From NCBI GenBank assembly GCA_016927835.1, contig JAFGMA010000200.1, positions 1-55,970 on the forward strand: a stretch of DNA of 55,970 nt. The letters run 5' to 3'. Numbering within the stretch: the first letter of the stretch is position 1; every line of letters begins with the position of its first letter. The notes beneath the pieces are model-generated. The model worked only from the letters and a program-made list of their open reading frames with translations. It searched no databases and had not been told where the DNA came from. Position numbers and translations under genes: made by a program. Source of the stretch: Candidatus Zhuqueibacterota bacterium. GTDB taxonomy: Bacteria; Zhuqueibacterota; Zhuqueibacteria; Thermofontimicrobiales; Sulfurfontimicrobiaceae. Below, piece after piece: positions 24,681 through 34,681 of the stretch.

Positions 24681-27077
24681 ATCGGCGACGAAACGAAACT
24701 CGAACAAGAGCAGAAGAGTCCGATTAAAGAGATCATTGAGCCGTTGGTGGGGATTTTCAAGGCGCCGCGCGCGCTGCAGGGGATTAATGTATCCTATTTT
24801 CTGGAGGGATTGGCATACTTCGGCGTGCTGACGATTTTGGGCAAGTTTATGTCTGAAAATGTCGGACTTTCCGATCTGCACGCCGGATGGATTTACAGCC
24901 TGTTTACCGGCGGAATCACCCTGGCGATGTTGTTCCTCGGTGGCGTGGTCGATAAAATCGGCGTTCGGAAAGCACTCAGGATATCTCTGCTGCTCATGGT
25001 GGTTGGCAGGTTTTTCCTGGCTGCGTCCAGTTCACTTTTTCCGCAAGGGGGCGGATTTGGATCCACGATGTTTTTCACGCTTATCGTGGGCATTTTTATC
25101 GTAGTCATTGGCTATGGCATGTATCAGCCGGCGGCTTACGCTGGTATCAAGCTATTCACCAATAAAAAGACCGCGGCTATGGGCTATGCCATGATTTATG
25201 CGCTCATGAATCTGGGCGCCTTCTTTTCAGGTTTGATGTCGCCGCCGCTCCGGAATAATTTTGGCATCGAAACCGTTTTCTGGGCGTATGTGGTGATCAC
25301 GATTCTTGCGGTGATCTCGCTCATTCTGCTGCTGACGAAACGCGTTGAGAAACGCACAATCGAGCAATTTAAAAAGGAAAGCCAGGAAGGGGTCGAGAAA
25401 TCAGCGCCGGAACCGCAGGAGCAAACGCCGCAAACCGATATCCCCCGGAAGTCCATTTTTGATACACGGTTACTTATTTTTGCTGTTATCACAATATGTG
25501 CCATCGGGATGGTGTTCTATAACAATCTGTCGGAAAATCCACCGGAATATGAAGTGACGCTTAAGAAGCACTTAGATTTTTTGAAGACGCTGGTGAACGT
25601 GAGCGATTCCGATCCTGAAGCCTTCAATGCCCGATTGGGAGCGAGCCTCGAAGATCACCGGGCGCAGATCGCCGCTACTATCGATGCGCTGCAATCCCCG
25701 GCTCTCGAGAGCGGCGAAGTGGATTCGATCATCTTTATGGCTGTGAAGGAAAAATTGCGAAACGATCATGCCTACGTGTCCGGTTTGATCCGATGCCTGC
25801 CATTCGCCGATTCTTTGAGCGCAGATAGTCAGGTTCACCGGCAAATCTACGACGAGATCAGGCAATACAGCGTTTTCGCTATGGCGCTGGCGTATTCATT
25901 TGTTGCCAATGTCAACCGGGAGGTAATCACATCGCTCAGAAAGCGATTGAAGGAAGTTGATGAGGACATTATTCCGATGCCGGAAAAATTGACCGGCGAG
26001 ATCGAACGCGTCTGTTTGCTGCCATTAAGCGATAAACTAAGGGAGTATGCGGTGTTCGCAGGGCAGACTGCTGCGCAGCCAGCTTTGGACGGAATTCCGG
26101 TAATCCGTAGAAAAATACTCTCAGATTCCGCTTATGCAGCGGGTGCTATCCAATTCGCGAGTGATTCCAACCGCAATAACCAAAATTTGAATCAATTCCT
26201 CAGCGATAAATTTATTTCAGATGCCATGCTCGCACTCGACCAGGCGAGAACCATCCGTCTGGCGAAACCGGTTTTAACAGTTGATTTGCTGAATCTGAAA
26301 CTCGCTTCCGACGAAACGTTAATTGCAGGAAGCATCGACCGGTTGGATGCCGGTGTTGCCATTCCGTTTGGCAAGCGATTTACAGCATGGTTGAGCGCGT
26401 ACGGAATCTACCTCATCATCGGTGTGATATTCTTGTTCCTCGCCGTTTCCAACATATTGAAAAAGCGACCGGAGCATCCGTTCAATAACGGGCGTTTCGT
26501 ATTTTTCGTTTTCATCTTGATCCCGGTTCAAACACTTTTTGCACACAATTGGCTGACAATTCCGTACTACATCAACCGGGGATTCGGTGGTACGGCGGTA
26601 GGTGATAATTTTGAATTTTTCTCCAATCTCAACCCGATCCTGATCTTTGTGCTTACACCACTGGTTGCTGCTATCACCCAGAAAGTGAATGTATATAAAA
26701 TGATGATTCTCGGGACGCTGGTGATGGCGCTGCCGACCTTTTTGCTTACTGTCGGACCCAGCGCTGCGCTGTTGATGGTCTATATTTTGCTCATGTCCAT
26801 TGGAGAAGCGATGTGGCAGCCGCGATTTTTGCAATATGTCGCCGAAATCGCACCTGAAGGCAAAACCGGCGCTTATATGGGAATTGCACAATTTCCATGG
26901 TTTTTGACCAAAGTTGTAACCGGTTTATATTCAGGCTGGTTTCTTGCCCATTATTGCCCGATCGTCGGACCGCAGAATACCGAATTTTTGTGGTTTATTT
27001 ACGCATGTATCGCCATGGTCAGCCCGATCGCCCTCTTCCTCGCCCGAAACTGGGTTGGCGATAAAATGCACAAATAA
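24681..27077 (+). CDS. MFS transporter with large insert, likely AUC start
   Basis: About 798 aa if translation starts at ATC 24681. AAAGGAGAAGG (24668-24678) sits at ideal spacing before that codon, and the frame from it (IGDETKLEQEQKSPIKEI...) runs without a stop into the protein; no ATG or GTG occurs before TTG 24744/GTG 24747. Twelve or so membrane segments in two blocks of major facilitator type: six at about 35-220, with the motif-A-like GGVVDKIGVRKAL, and six after about 570. Between them lies a polar insert of about 275 residues after a single membrane segment near 270, rich in helices and probably outside the inner membrane. The family resembles POT/oligopeptide-type MFS proteins but the substrate is unknown. 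259 bases upstream hold no gene. Confidence 0.8.
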   Translation: MGDETKLEQEQKSPIKEIIEPLVGIFKAPRALQGINVSYFLEGLAYFGVLTILGKFMSENVGLSDLHAGWIYSLFTGGITLAMLFLGGVVDKIGVRKALRISLLLMVVGRFFLAASSSLFPQGGGFGSTMFFTLIVGIFIVVIGYGMYQPAAYAGIKLFTNKKTAAMGYAMIYALMNLGAFFSGLMSPPLRNNFGIETVFWAYVVITILAVISLILLLTKRVEKRTIEQFKKESQEGVEKSAPEPQEQTPQTDIPRKSIFDTRLLIFAVITICAIGMVFYNNLSENPPEYEVTLKKHLDFLKTLVNVSDSDPEAFNARLGASLEDHRAQIAATIDALQSPALESGEVDSIIFMAVKEKLRNDHAYVSGLIRCLPFADSLSADSQVHRQIYDEIRQYSVFAMALAYSFVANVNREVITSLRKRLKEVDEDIIPMPEKLTGEIERVCLLPLSDKLREYAVFAGQTAAQPALDGIPVIRRKILSDSAYAAGAIQFASDSNRNNQNLNQFLSDKFISDAMLALDQARTIRLAKPVLTVDLLNLKLASDETLIAGSIDRLDAGVAIPFGKRFTAWLSAYGIYLIIGVIFLFLAVSNILKKRPEHPFNNGRFVFFVFILIPVQTLFAHNWLTIPYYINRGFGGTAVGDNFEFFSNLNPILIFVLTPLVAAITQKVNVYKMMILGTLVMALPTFLLTVGPSAALLMVYILLMSIGEAMWQPRFLQYVAEIAPEGKTGAYMGIAQFPWFLTKVVTGLYSGWFLAHYCPIVGPQNTEFLWFIYACIAMVSPIALFLARNWVGDKMHK

Positions 27078-27107
27078 TCCGCGCATTTTTAATAATCCAT
27101 CAGTTGC

Positions 27108-27143
27108 TGGTTCCCCAACCCCCGGTTTGGACCCCAGGAACCA
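27108..27143. repeat. Inverted repeat TGGTTCC/GGAACCA
   Basis: Seven-bp arms around a 22-base loop, downstream of the MFS gene. It resembles the stronger hairpin 35 bases further on (shared GGTTCC/GGAACC ends), so the two may be related repeat copies. Confidence 0.45.
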
Positions 27144-27177
27144 ATAGCTGAGCCAATACCATTTTTGCAATCCATTT

Positions 27178-27211
27178 TGAAGGTTCCCGGACTACAGATT
27201 GGGAACCTTCA
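27178..27211. terminator. Hairpin downstream of the MFS gene
   Basis: Perfect 11-bp stem TGAAGGTTCCC / GGGAACCTTCA with a 12-base loop, 100 bases after the stop. No T-run follows, so terminator activity is uncertain. Confidence 0.5.
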
Positions 27212-27254
27212 CACCTCAGGTTCATCCCCCAACCAGGATCTCTTCTAATTTAGC

Positions 27255-27346
27255 AGGTGGGATAAAATACTTTGGAAGTGATGCTTACAAATAATTTTGA
27301 TAAATAGCCACTCAAGAAATTTAATTTGGAAACTTTTATCCCACCT
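27255..27346. repeat. Dispersed inverted-repeat element AGGTGGGATAAAA, copy 1
   Basis: 92 bases bounded by AGGTGGGATAAAA and its exact complement TTTTATCCCACCT. The inner part (AATAATTTTGAT and ATAGCCACT at matching distances) recurs at 55901-55970, where the window cuts the second copy. Non-coding; MITE-like. Confidence 0.75.
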
Positions 27347-27449
27347 CCTTAATCGGGATGCTATCGTAATTCTTTTGTGACACCGGTAGCGGCATTCGAA
27401 AGGTTGTCGCTGCGGTTCCGATGTGGGATTTTATCTGAAGGATCGCATC

Positions 27450-29764
27450 ATGAAGCGGATGATTAAAGGATTGAAATGTAAATATCTGCTAATCTTGTTA
27501 CTGGTAATTATTCCCTCCGAACGTTTATTGTCGGGTGCGGAAAAAATCTACTCGATCCAGGCGCAGTGGATCACCCATCCGATCTGGATCGATGGCAGAC
27601 TGGAGGCTGCGGAATGGGCTCTCGTGAAACCGGAGCAGCAGTTCACCCAGTGTGAACCGAAAGAATTGGCAGCGCCTTCCGAAAGAACGGAATTTCGGAT
27701 TCTCTATGATTCGAAAAATCTGTACATAGGCGTATCTTGTTTCGATAGTCAACCAGACGAAATCATTGCTACCGAAATGCGCCGCGATGGCGATCTGTTC
27801 AAAAATGATATGGTTATGCTGGTGTTCGATACATTTTACGATCATCGCAACGCGTTTTACTTTTCGATCAATCCGCTGGGCGCAAAAGTTGACGGTATTG
27901 TGACTGATGAAGGTAAAGATGTCAATCGCGACTGGAATGGCGTTTGGATGTGTGCCACGCTTTGCGACAGCTCGGGCTGGCATGCAGAATTGGAAATACC
28001 GTTTTCAACGCTTCGTTTTCAGAAATCCGATAAACAATGTTGGGGCTTCAATATTGTCCGCAAAATCAGACGCAAGAATGAATATGTCTCCTGGACACCG
28101 ATTCTAAGGAGTTATGGATTTACGCCTTATTTTAAAATTTCCAGGCTCGGAACGATCACCGGATTCAAAAACTTGTGTCAACAGCAAGCCATTCAGGTGA
28201 CGCCTTATCTGCTCAGCGGCGTGGAAAGAAAATTTGCACCGTCGGCGAAAACACCGACAGGGGACGTGGGGATCGATTTTAAATATAATATCACCTCGAA
28301 TTTGGTTGCTGATATCACCTGGAATACGGACTTTGCCCAGGTCGAAGCTGATGAAGTCCAGGTTAACCTCAGCCGGTTCAGTCTGTTTTTCCCTGAAAAG
28401 CGTGATTTCCTCCTCGAAGGCGCCGGAATTTTCAAATTCGGGGAAAGCTCCCAGGATGGTGACGGGCGTTTTCCAACGCTGCTGTTCTTCAGTCGGCAGA
28501 TTGGGCTGGCAGAGGGCAAGGCATTGCCGATTCTGGGCGGATTGAAACTGAGCGGCAAGTTGGCTGGAACTCACATCGGCTTGCTGAATATGCAGGTTCA
28601 GCAGGCGGATGCATTCGATGAGGATGAAAATACAACGGCGATTGTCCCCTCAACGAATTTTTCAGTTGTGCGTTTCAAACGCGACGTGCTGGAAAAATCT
28701 ACGATCGGATTCATTTTTACCAACAAGGCAGTCGGTGTTGAACCGGGAATTCTGAATCGCATCTCCGGCGATCCGAATGTTTATATTTCCGAGGATTTTG
28801 AAAATCGATATAATCGCACTATCGGCGCCGATTTTCATTTTGCTTTTTTCCATAATTTCAATGCCGACGGATTCATCGCCAGGAGCTTTTCACCGGGCAT
28901 CACAACCGATGATCTGGCGTATAACTCGAAAATTTCATGGCGCAGCGATCTGTTCGGATTCGATTTGCAGCACATGAACATTCAAAGCGGTTTCAATCCC
29001 GAGCTGGGATTTGTGTCTTTTCCCGACGAAGTGACAAGGAAGAATTTTTTGAATCTTTCGTTTAGTCCCAGACCGAATATTCCGTATATTAGAAAATCAT
29101 ATATCTTTTGTGAAAATACCTGGTATTTCAATCCGCAGAATAAACTAATCTCCGGGGAAACGTTGTTGGGAAATTTTAACGTGCTCGAAGACGGTGGTGT
29201 CGTATTCTACGCCTACAGCCGCGGCAGTGAACGCATCATGGGAACGGATGAATTCGAAATTCGGGAGAATAAATTTGTGTTGCCCGGCTATTACGGCGGC
29301 AATAACTTCATGTTCGGGCTGATGACTGATGCCAGTCGAATGGTGGCAGTTGAAGGTTTTGCGGGTCAATTTGGTTTCTATAGCGGAAATATCCGTAGTG
29401 CCGATGTCGAAATTACCTGCACGCCGAATCATCATTTGTCGTTGGCGGTGAATTATGGGGTGAATCGCATTTCCGATCTGGATGTGTATGCACTCGATCT
29501 CAGCCGCAGCGAGAGTATCGGCTTCACCACGCACCTGATTCGCGGACGCATCAATTATTCATTCAATCCCAGGCTTTTCATCCGGTCCTTGCTGCAATGG
29601 AATTCAGATGAGGAGCAGTTGAGCGCAAATGTTTTGTTAAATTATATTTATAGACCGTGCAGCAATCTGTACCTGGTTTATAATGAATTCAGGGAAGACC
29701 GCGAGGAGGCAACATCAGTGATCGCACACTCATCTTTAAGATCAGTCACCTTTTCAGATTTTAA
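27450..29764 (+). CDS. CBM9-DUF5916 outer-membrane protein, frameshift near 3' end
   Basis: Signal peptide (start ATG 27450 after GAAGGA), an N-terminal CBM9-like domain (about 35-215: PIWIDGRLEAAEW, FDSQPDEI) and a DUF5916 beta-barrel-like region with the family segment FFPEKRDFLLEGAGIF. Family members usually end in a short aromatic strand. Here the frame that ends correctly (DRTLIFKISHLFRF, stop at 29762-29764) is one base out of register with the rest; the shift lies at about 29700-29720. The main frame instead runs on to 29996 with unrelated residues and over the end of mazG. Either a recent mutation or a sequence error. The function is unknown; the family is common in FCB genomes. Confidence 0.8.
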
Positions 29765-29925
29765 ACGTCTATTATATCGTTCGCTGCAAAAGCATTTCAG
29801 ACATCCGCCGCAGATCACGAAAGTGTTTTCGCCTGGCATGGCAAGGGAATGTAAAAATGGGTTGATATTTTTGATGAGCAGATGGTTCGTGCCGTTTTCG
29901 CGCTCAGCTAATTGGAACTTATCCC

Positions 29926-30297
29926 TCAGGATCGAAGCTTTTTATTTTCGCGATGCCGCACACGATCGCGCTGTGTCCTTTTTTGCATGCCATTGATGAA
30001 GGCTTCGGTCAAATCAATATTGGTTTGGTTCGCGATACAGATCAACACAAACAGCAAATCACCCAATTCCTCTGCCAGTTGCTTTTCCTCGTCGGATTTT
30101 TTGAAGCTCTGCTCACCGAATGTCCGGACCATTATGCGCGCCACCTCGCCAACTTCCTCCATTAGAATTCCGAGGTTTGTCAACTCGGAAAAATAGCGCA
30201 CGCCGATTGTCCTTATCCATTCATCAACGAGTTGCTGTGCCCGACGTATTGAATAGTCCTGGTCCGACCCGACGCCTTCATCGTGATTCATAATCAT
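29926..30297 (-). CDS. mazG: MazG-like nucleotide pyrophosphohydrolase
   Basis: 123 aa, single all-alpha MazG domain that hydrolyses (d)NTPs to the monophosphate and pyrophosphate, a house-cleaning role. Metal ligands are visible as E47-E48-x-x-E51 (MEEVGE) and E76-x-x-x-D80 (AEELGD). It is about the size of stand-alone short MazG proteins rather than the two-domain E. coli form. Its start overlaps the stop of the upstream UPF0182 gene in an ATGA, so the two are translationally coupled. It converges on the DUF5916 gene. The substrate cannot be told from the sequence. Confidence 0.88.
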   Translation of the reverse strand: MIMNHDEGVGSDQDYSIRRAQQLVDEWIRTIGVRYFSELTNLGILMEEVGEVARIMVRTFGEQSFKKSDEEKQLAEELGDLLFVLICIANQTNIDLTEAFINGMQKRTQRDRVRHRENKKLRS

Positions 30298-33083
30298 TTC
30301 CTTCCTGCTTCTCTGAAAAGCTTTTCGAGTGCATCCAGATGGCTAGCAGCTTCATTGAATCTGCCCTTCCCGGTCAGTTCTTTATACTGCCGGAAATGAT
30401 TGCGCGCCGTCTGCAACAACTCTGCTGCTGAGGTGCTGCGGGTTGCATCTTCTTGTTCGGAAAAAACCAGGTCCAGCGCCTCAGCAAACGTTTTGCCCCA
30501 TGCCAGCCGATCTCCATGCGCCACGATGATTTGCTTCAATTCGGGCATTTTCGCCTGCTCCGATTGCAGATATAATGGTTCCACATAAAGCAGGGCATCA
30601 TTCATCGGGATCACCAGCAGGTTGCCGCGAATCACCCGTGAACCTAGTTGTCCCCATAAGGTGAGTTGTGCGGAGATTTCGCGATCCTGGTCGATGCGGG
30701 CTTCGATTTGCATGGGACCATAAACAAGTTTATCTTTCGGAAATTGATAGACGATTAATTTGCCATAGTTCTCGCCATCGCAGCGCCCTGCCATCCAGCC
30801 AATCATGTTGTTTTTCCTGGTTGGCGTGAAGGGGATCATCTGCAAAAATTCTTCGCGCTGGTTATCGGGCAATCGCAAAATGACATAATATGGGAGTACT
30901 TCGCGGACATCACTGATGTAGGTTTCGGTCGCAATTTCCCACAGATCTTCTTTATTATAAAATACCTGGGGATCGGTCATGTGATAGCTGCGGTAAACCG
31001 ATGCCTGCACGCGCAAATAGTCTTCGGGATATCGCAGATGGGACACAAAATCATCGGGCATCTCATCAATGGCGAAGAATAAACGGGGAAATATTTTCAT
31101 GTAAACCTGGATCAGCGGATCAGCGGGATCGACCACATAAAATCGTACTCTGCCATTATAAGCGTCGATAGCCACCTTGACCGAATTCCGAATGTAGTTG
31201 AATTCGCGTTTATCGTTTAATAAGCCTTTGAAACGCTCCGAGTACGGGTACATATTCGAAATCGTGTACGCATCCCAGAGCCACCACAATTTTCCGTTGT
31301 TATCAATTATTAAATACGGATCATCGTCAAACGCCAGGAATGGCGCCAGGGCGCGGACTCGCTGTTGCAGATCGCGTCTGAACATGATGCGGCTTTCGGG
31401 TGTCAGCGGATTGGGAAGCAGCAATCGCAGTCCATCGAAACGCCATGCGAATGCCAAACGGCGGAGAAACGAATTGATTAAAATCCCGCCGCTTCCCTCG
31501 TAAACAGTATACTGATTGCTGGAGCCCAGCGGGTAGTCAAACTCCTGCTCACTGGTTTTCACAAAGCAATGGGTGTCCGTTCGTTCTCCGAAATAAATCT
31601 GCGGTTGAGTAATTTCGGGCGCGCCGCTCACATTCACTGGCGGCATATCTTTGATCAGCAGCTTCGGCAAGCCTTCACTGGTGAATTCGTTCACTGCATT
31701 GGCGCACACGCCATAGCCATGCGTATATTTGAAATGCTGATTGATCCATGTTTTTGATCGCGCCGGCAATTGATCGGTAGACAATTCACGCGGTGAGAGC
31801 ATAACCTGTCGATAACGACCATTGAGCCAATAGCGATCGATATCTACCTCATCAAACTCATAATATAGCCTGATTTCCTGAATTTGTTTGAATGTCAACC
31901 AGAGCGCCCGCCAGTCCCACAGCCGGATATTTTCGATAGTTGCCGCATTTTGTTCCAATGATTGCGAATTCAATACGCCCTGCGCACTGAATTCTTTTTC
32001 TGCAATCGAATTCAAATTAAACGCATCACGCGTGAATTTGATGTTGTATTTTATGAACGGCGTCTCTTTCGCCAATTCATTCGGTTTGACAACGTATTGT
32101 TGAATGATCGCCGGATAGATGATGACAACAATCAGCCAGGCGAAAGCCACTGCCCCGATGGTCCAGATCAACAATCGACCTTTCCGGACGAACAGGCTGA
32201 TGATGAATAGCAGGGTTGCGCCGGCAAGTACGAAGATGAATGTTTCGTAGGCGGTGATTTGAGCGAAAACGTCGGTAAAGCTCGCCCCAAAGACGACGCC
32301 CCGGGTGGAATACATCAGGTTGAAAATAGCTAAAATGGTTTTTCCAATGAGAATCAGGCTCAGGAATGCCAGGTCCTTGCTGAATAGATAAATGAGATGC
32401 CTGCCAAACAGCCGCCGTTGATTGATGTCGAAATATTTATCAGCAGAGACACCGTATACCAGAATTGCCAGTAGTTGCAGAGCCGTTCTCACCAAAAAGA
32501 AAACAAGCAGCCAATTGATCACCAGAGTAAGAAAAGGAAACACAAAAAGATAAAAGCCGGTATCAAGTTTGAATATCGGTTCGGTCGTACCGGTGTTCAT
32601 CCGGTTGAGGAACAGCAGGACTGTTTCCCAACGAGACATCGCCCAGACAGCCAGCAGAATCGCGCAGAGGATGATGAGTAAATTGAATAAAATATTAGCT
32701 GGCACCAGTTGGGTTTGCCATATTTCATCGTACGCTTTTTTGGTTTTTGCTTGTAATCTTATCAGAAAGCGCCTGACTGAAAAAACGTTGCTTTTCAGAA
32801 AAACCAGGCTAAAAAGCGCGGCGCCGAAAAACAATCCCCATTTCCAGCTCAGAATGGTCCAAAAAACCGATACGAATTTCAGGCTGTCGAACCAGAGGAA
32901 TTCTGTATAAATATTCAATAATTTCAGGATGAGAAGCATGAAGATTGTGCCGAGTATCGCGATGGTCAGGCTCACCCGCACATTTTCCCAAATAAATTTG
33001 CGCATTTTTATCGCCTGCCAGCACGTACGCAATAACGGAATGTAAAACAGGGCAAATAGAATGGCTACTATAAATCCGAGCAT
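30294..33083 (-). CDS. UPF0182-family large membrane protein
   Basis: 929 aa, matching the COG1615/UPF0182 family: about seven membrane segments within the first 330 residues, then a large domain likely outside the membrane (conserved STDQLPARSKTWINQHFKYT and THGYGVC, YYVILRLPDNQREEFLQMIPFTP), then a C-terminal acidic/helical tail (LLQTARNHFRQYKELTGKG). Function is unknown. A strong ribosome binding site GGAGGGA precedes ATG. It overlaps mazG by 4 bases. pyrB lies upstream on the same strand with about 100 bases between. Confidence 0.92.
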   Translation of the reverse strand: MLGFIVAILFALFYIPLLRTCWQAIKMRKFIWENVRVSLTIAILGTIFMLLILKLLNIYTEFLWFDSLKFVSVFWTILSWKWGLFFGAALFSLVFLKSNVFSVRRFLIRLQAKTKKAYDEIWQTQLVPANILFNLLIILCAILLAVWAMSRWETVLLFLNRMNTGTTEPIFKLDTGFYLFVFPFLTLVINWLLVFFLVRTALQLLAILVYGVSADKYFDINQRRLFGRHLIYLFSKDLAFLSLILIGKTILAIFNLMYSTRGVVFGASFTDVFAQITAYETFIFVLAGATLLFIISLFVRKGRLLIWTIGAVAFAWLIVVIIYPAIIQQYVVKPNELAKETPFIKYNIKFTRDAFNLNSIAEKEFSAQGVLNSQSLEQNAATIENIRLWDWRALWLTFKQIQEIRLYYEFDEVDIDRYWLNGRYRQVMLSPRELSTDQLPARSKTWINQHFKYTHGYGVCANAVNEFTSEGLPKLLIKDMPPVNVSGAPEITQPQIYFGERTDTHCFVKTSEQEFDYPLGSSNQYTVYEGSGGILINSFLRRLAFAWRFDGLRLLLPNPLTPESRIMFRRDLQQRVRALAPFLAFDDDPYLIIDNNGKLWWLWDAYTISNMYPYSERFKGLLNDKREFNYIRNSVKVAIDAYNGRVRFYVVDPADPLIQVYMKIFPRLFFAIDEMPDDFVSHLRYPEDYLRVQASVYRSYHMTDPQVFYNKEDLWEIATETYISDVREVLPYYVILRLPDNQREEFLQMIPFTPTRKNNMIGWMAGRCDGENYGKLIVYQFPKDKLVYGPMQIEARIDQDREISAQLTLWGQLGSRVIRGNLLVIPMNDALLYVEPLYLQSEQAKMPELKQIIVAHGDRLAWGKTFAEALDLVFSEQEDATRSTSAAELLQTARNHFRQYKELTGKGRFNEAASHLDALEKLFREAGRK

Positions 33084-33186
33084 TTTTCGGTCCCTCCGTT
33101 TAATGCCGCCTTTATAGATTTCAGCGAAACACTCCTGTGGAATATTTTCAACCCGTCAAAGTTGAATTCCGAGGAGTGCGGTATTG

Positions 33187-34182
33187 TTACAGACTTAATA
33201 TCTTCTCAGCGATTTGAAAAATTTTGACCAGAATTGCCACACGGGTCCACATGCCGTTTCGTTCCTGACGCCAGTACATTGCACGGGGATCTGAATCGAC
33301 CGAGATGTCGATTTCGAGTCGTCGCGGAAACGGATGCATCAAAACGCCTCCCGGTTTCAGTATTTTGAGAAAATCATGCTTGAAATGAAAAGCCGTATAA
33401 TCGATGATTTTCGACTCGCCATTCGCGTCATATTCGTCCTGAATCCGGGTCATATAAATTGCATCTGATTCGGGTACAATCGATTCGAGATCTGCCGATT
33501 CGGTGAAGGGCATGTTTTCCCGAATACAAAATGCTTTGATATCCTCCCCCATCTGGAATTGCTTTGGAGCGACGAAAATCAGCCTGACATTTTCGAAATG
33601 TTTTAAAAGATAAACCAGCGAGCGCACCGTTCGCCCGCGTTTCAAATCGCCAACCAGTGCGATGGTTTTATCTTCGATGCCACCTAGCTCTTTGAACGAT
33701 TCTCGCAAAGTATAAATATCCAACAAAGCCTGGGTAGGATGCTGATCGGGTCCTGAGCCGCCATTGATGATGGGCACCGGACGCGGCGTTTGATCCAGGT
33801 AATGCGCGATCTCTTCGGTGAAGCCTGCCTGCGGATGCCGCATGATAACAACATCGACATACGAGCAGAACGTCCGGATGGTATCGTAAATCGATTCGCC
33901 TTTTACTTCGGAAGAGGTTGTGGTATCGCGTATCTCGGATGTTTGTATCCCTAAAATCTGGCAAGCATTTAAAAATGATAAAAAGGTTCTCGTCGATGGT
34001 TGTACAAAATAGAGCATGGCGCGCTTGTGTGAGAGCATTCGCCGCAGGTAATCCAATCCTTCTTTCGATTTGTTAAGGCGCCTGATTTTATTTGTTATTT
34101 CATACAATTCATCGAGCAATTCGCGACTGAATTGCTGTGATTTGAGCACATGATACAGGGGATTCTTCTCCTGCCCGGACAT
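33187..34182 (-). CDS. pyrB: Aspartate carbamoyltransferase catalytic subunit
   Basis: 331 aa, second committed step of pyrimidine synthesis: carbamoyl phosphate plus aspartate to N-carbamoylaspartate. The carbamoyl-phosphate site is S63-T64-R65-T66, the mobile-loop Lys is in SEVKGES (about 92-97), HPTQ at 148-151 and the HPFPRR aspartate motif near the end. STRT and HPTQALLD mark this transferase family, and the HPFPRR/GDLKRGRT context favours ATCase over ornithine carbamoyltransferase. Ribosome binding site AAGGAG. No pyrI or other pyr genes are beside it. A terminator-like hairpin lies in its leader about 70-110 bases upstream, suggesting attenuation control. Confidence 0.93.
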   Translation of the reverse strand: MSGQEKNPLYHVLKSQQFSRELLDELYEITNKIRRLNKSKEGLDYLRRMLSHKRAMLYFVQPSTRTFLSFLNACQILGIQTSEIRDTTTSSEVKGESIYDTIRTFCSYVDVVIMRHPQAGFTEEIAHYLDQTPRPVPIINGGSGPDQHPTQALLDIYTLRESFKELGGIEDKTIALVGDLKRGRTVRSLVYLLKHFENVRLIFVAPKQFQMGEDIKAFCIRENMPFTESADLESIVPESDAIYMTRIQDEYDANGESKIIDYTAFHFKHDFLKILKPGGVLMHPFPRRLEIDISVDSDPRAMYWRQERNGMWTRVAILVKIFQIAEKILSL

Positions 34183-34251
34183 CTTTTTTTTATCTCCTTG
34201 TTAATTAATACCGACTCGAACTTGAACCGGAAACCCTCTCTGCGGGATCGC

Positions 34252-34289
34252 AAAAAAAAAGCCCGTTGTCAACAAGCTGACCTGGGCTT
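34252..34289 (-). terminator. Terminator-like hairpin in the pyrB leader
   Basis: Read on the minus strand: AAGCCC, inner GTCA...TGAC pairing, GGGCTT, then a run of nine T. It has a T-run only in the pyrB direction and lies 70 bases upstream of the pyrB start, with no gene before it on that strand. It is therefore either an attenuator or the 3' end of a small RNA. Confidence 0.7.
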
Positions 34290-34652
34290 ATAAGAAATGA
34301 GTTGGTGATTGATTGTAAAAAACATATTTTCTGATATCTAATCGTGTATTTAAGATTCGAAACCGGTTCAATTGCATTTTGCATTTATTCCATAAACAAA
34401 ACCATGAATAGCTCCAGTTAATTTAAAAAATTCAAATAGTTCGAATCGCTGCAATATAAGTAATTCAATACATAAAGTCAAGAGATTTTTGTATTCGGTT
34501 GAAATGATTTAGTTTACAGTGCCATCAATTGTGGATCGTTTTTATGTGATGCATTACGACGCATAAAGGCGCCGCACTTCAGCGTTCACAGCATGATTTA
34601 TAAAATTCGAACTACCCGTAAGCCTGGTTCTAATTGCGCATTCAAATTTAGC

Positions 34653-34681
34653 TTGACAAATAAATTCGATTTCTCTATATT
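34653..34681 (+). promoter_or_regulatory. Consensus sigma-70 promoter of ftsH
   Basis: TTGACA (34653-34658), a 17-base spacer and TATATT (34676-34681). The predicted start site near 34688 leaves a leader of about 40 bases before the ftsH ATG. Confidence 0.85.

Larger units (their letters stand above)
27078..27449. other. Non-coding gap with three inverted repeats
   Basis: 372 bases holding two hairpins (27108-27143 and 27178-27211) and one dispersed inverted-repeat element (27255-27346). No gene is seen. Confidence 0.65.

Noticed and set aside
34215-34250. PyrR-binding-like and tRNA T-loop-like stretches in the pyrB leader
   Set aside because: The GATCCCGCAGAGAGGG segment lies after the terminator rather than before it, and GTTCGAGTC has no pairing arms, so neither a PyrR site nor a tRNA is supported.
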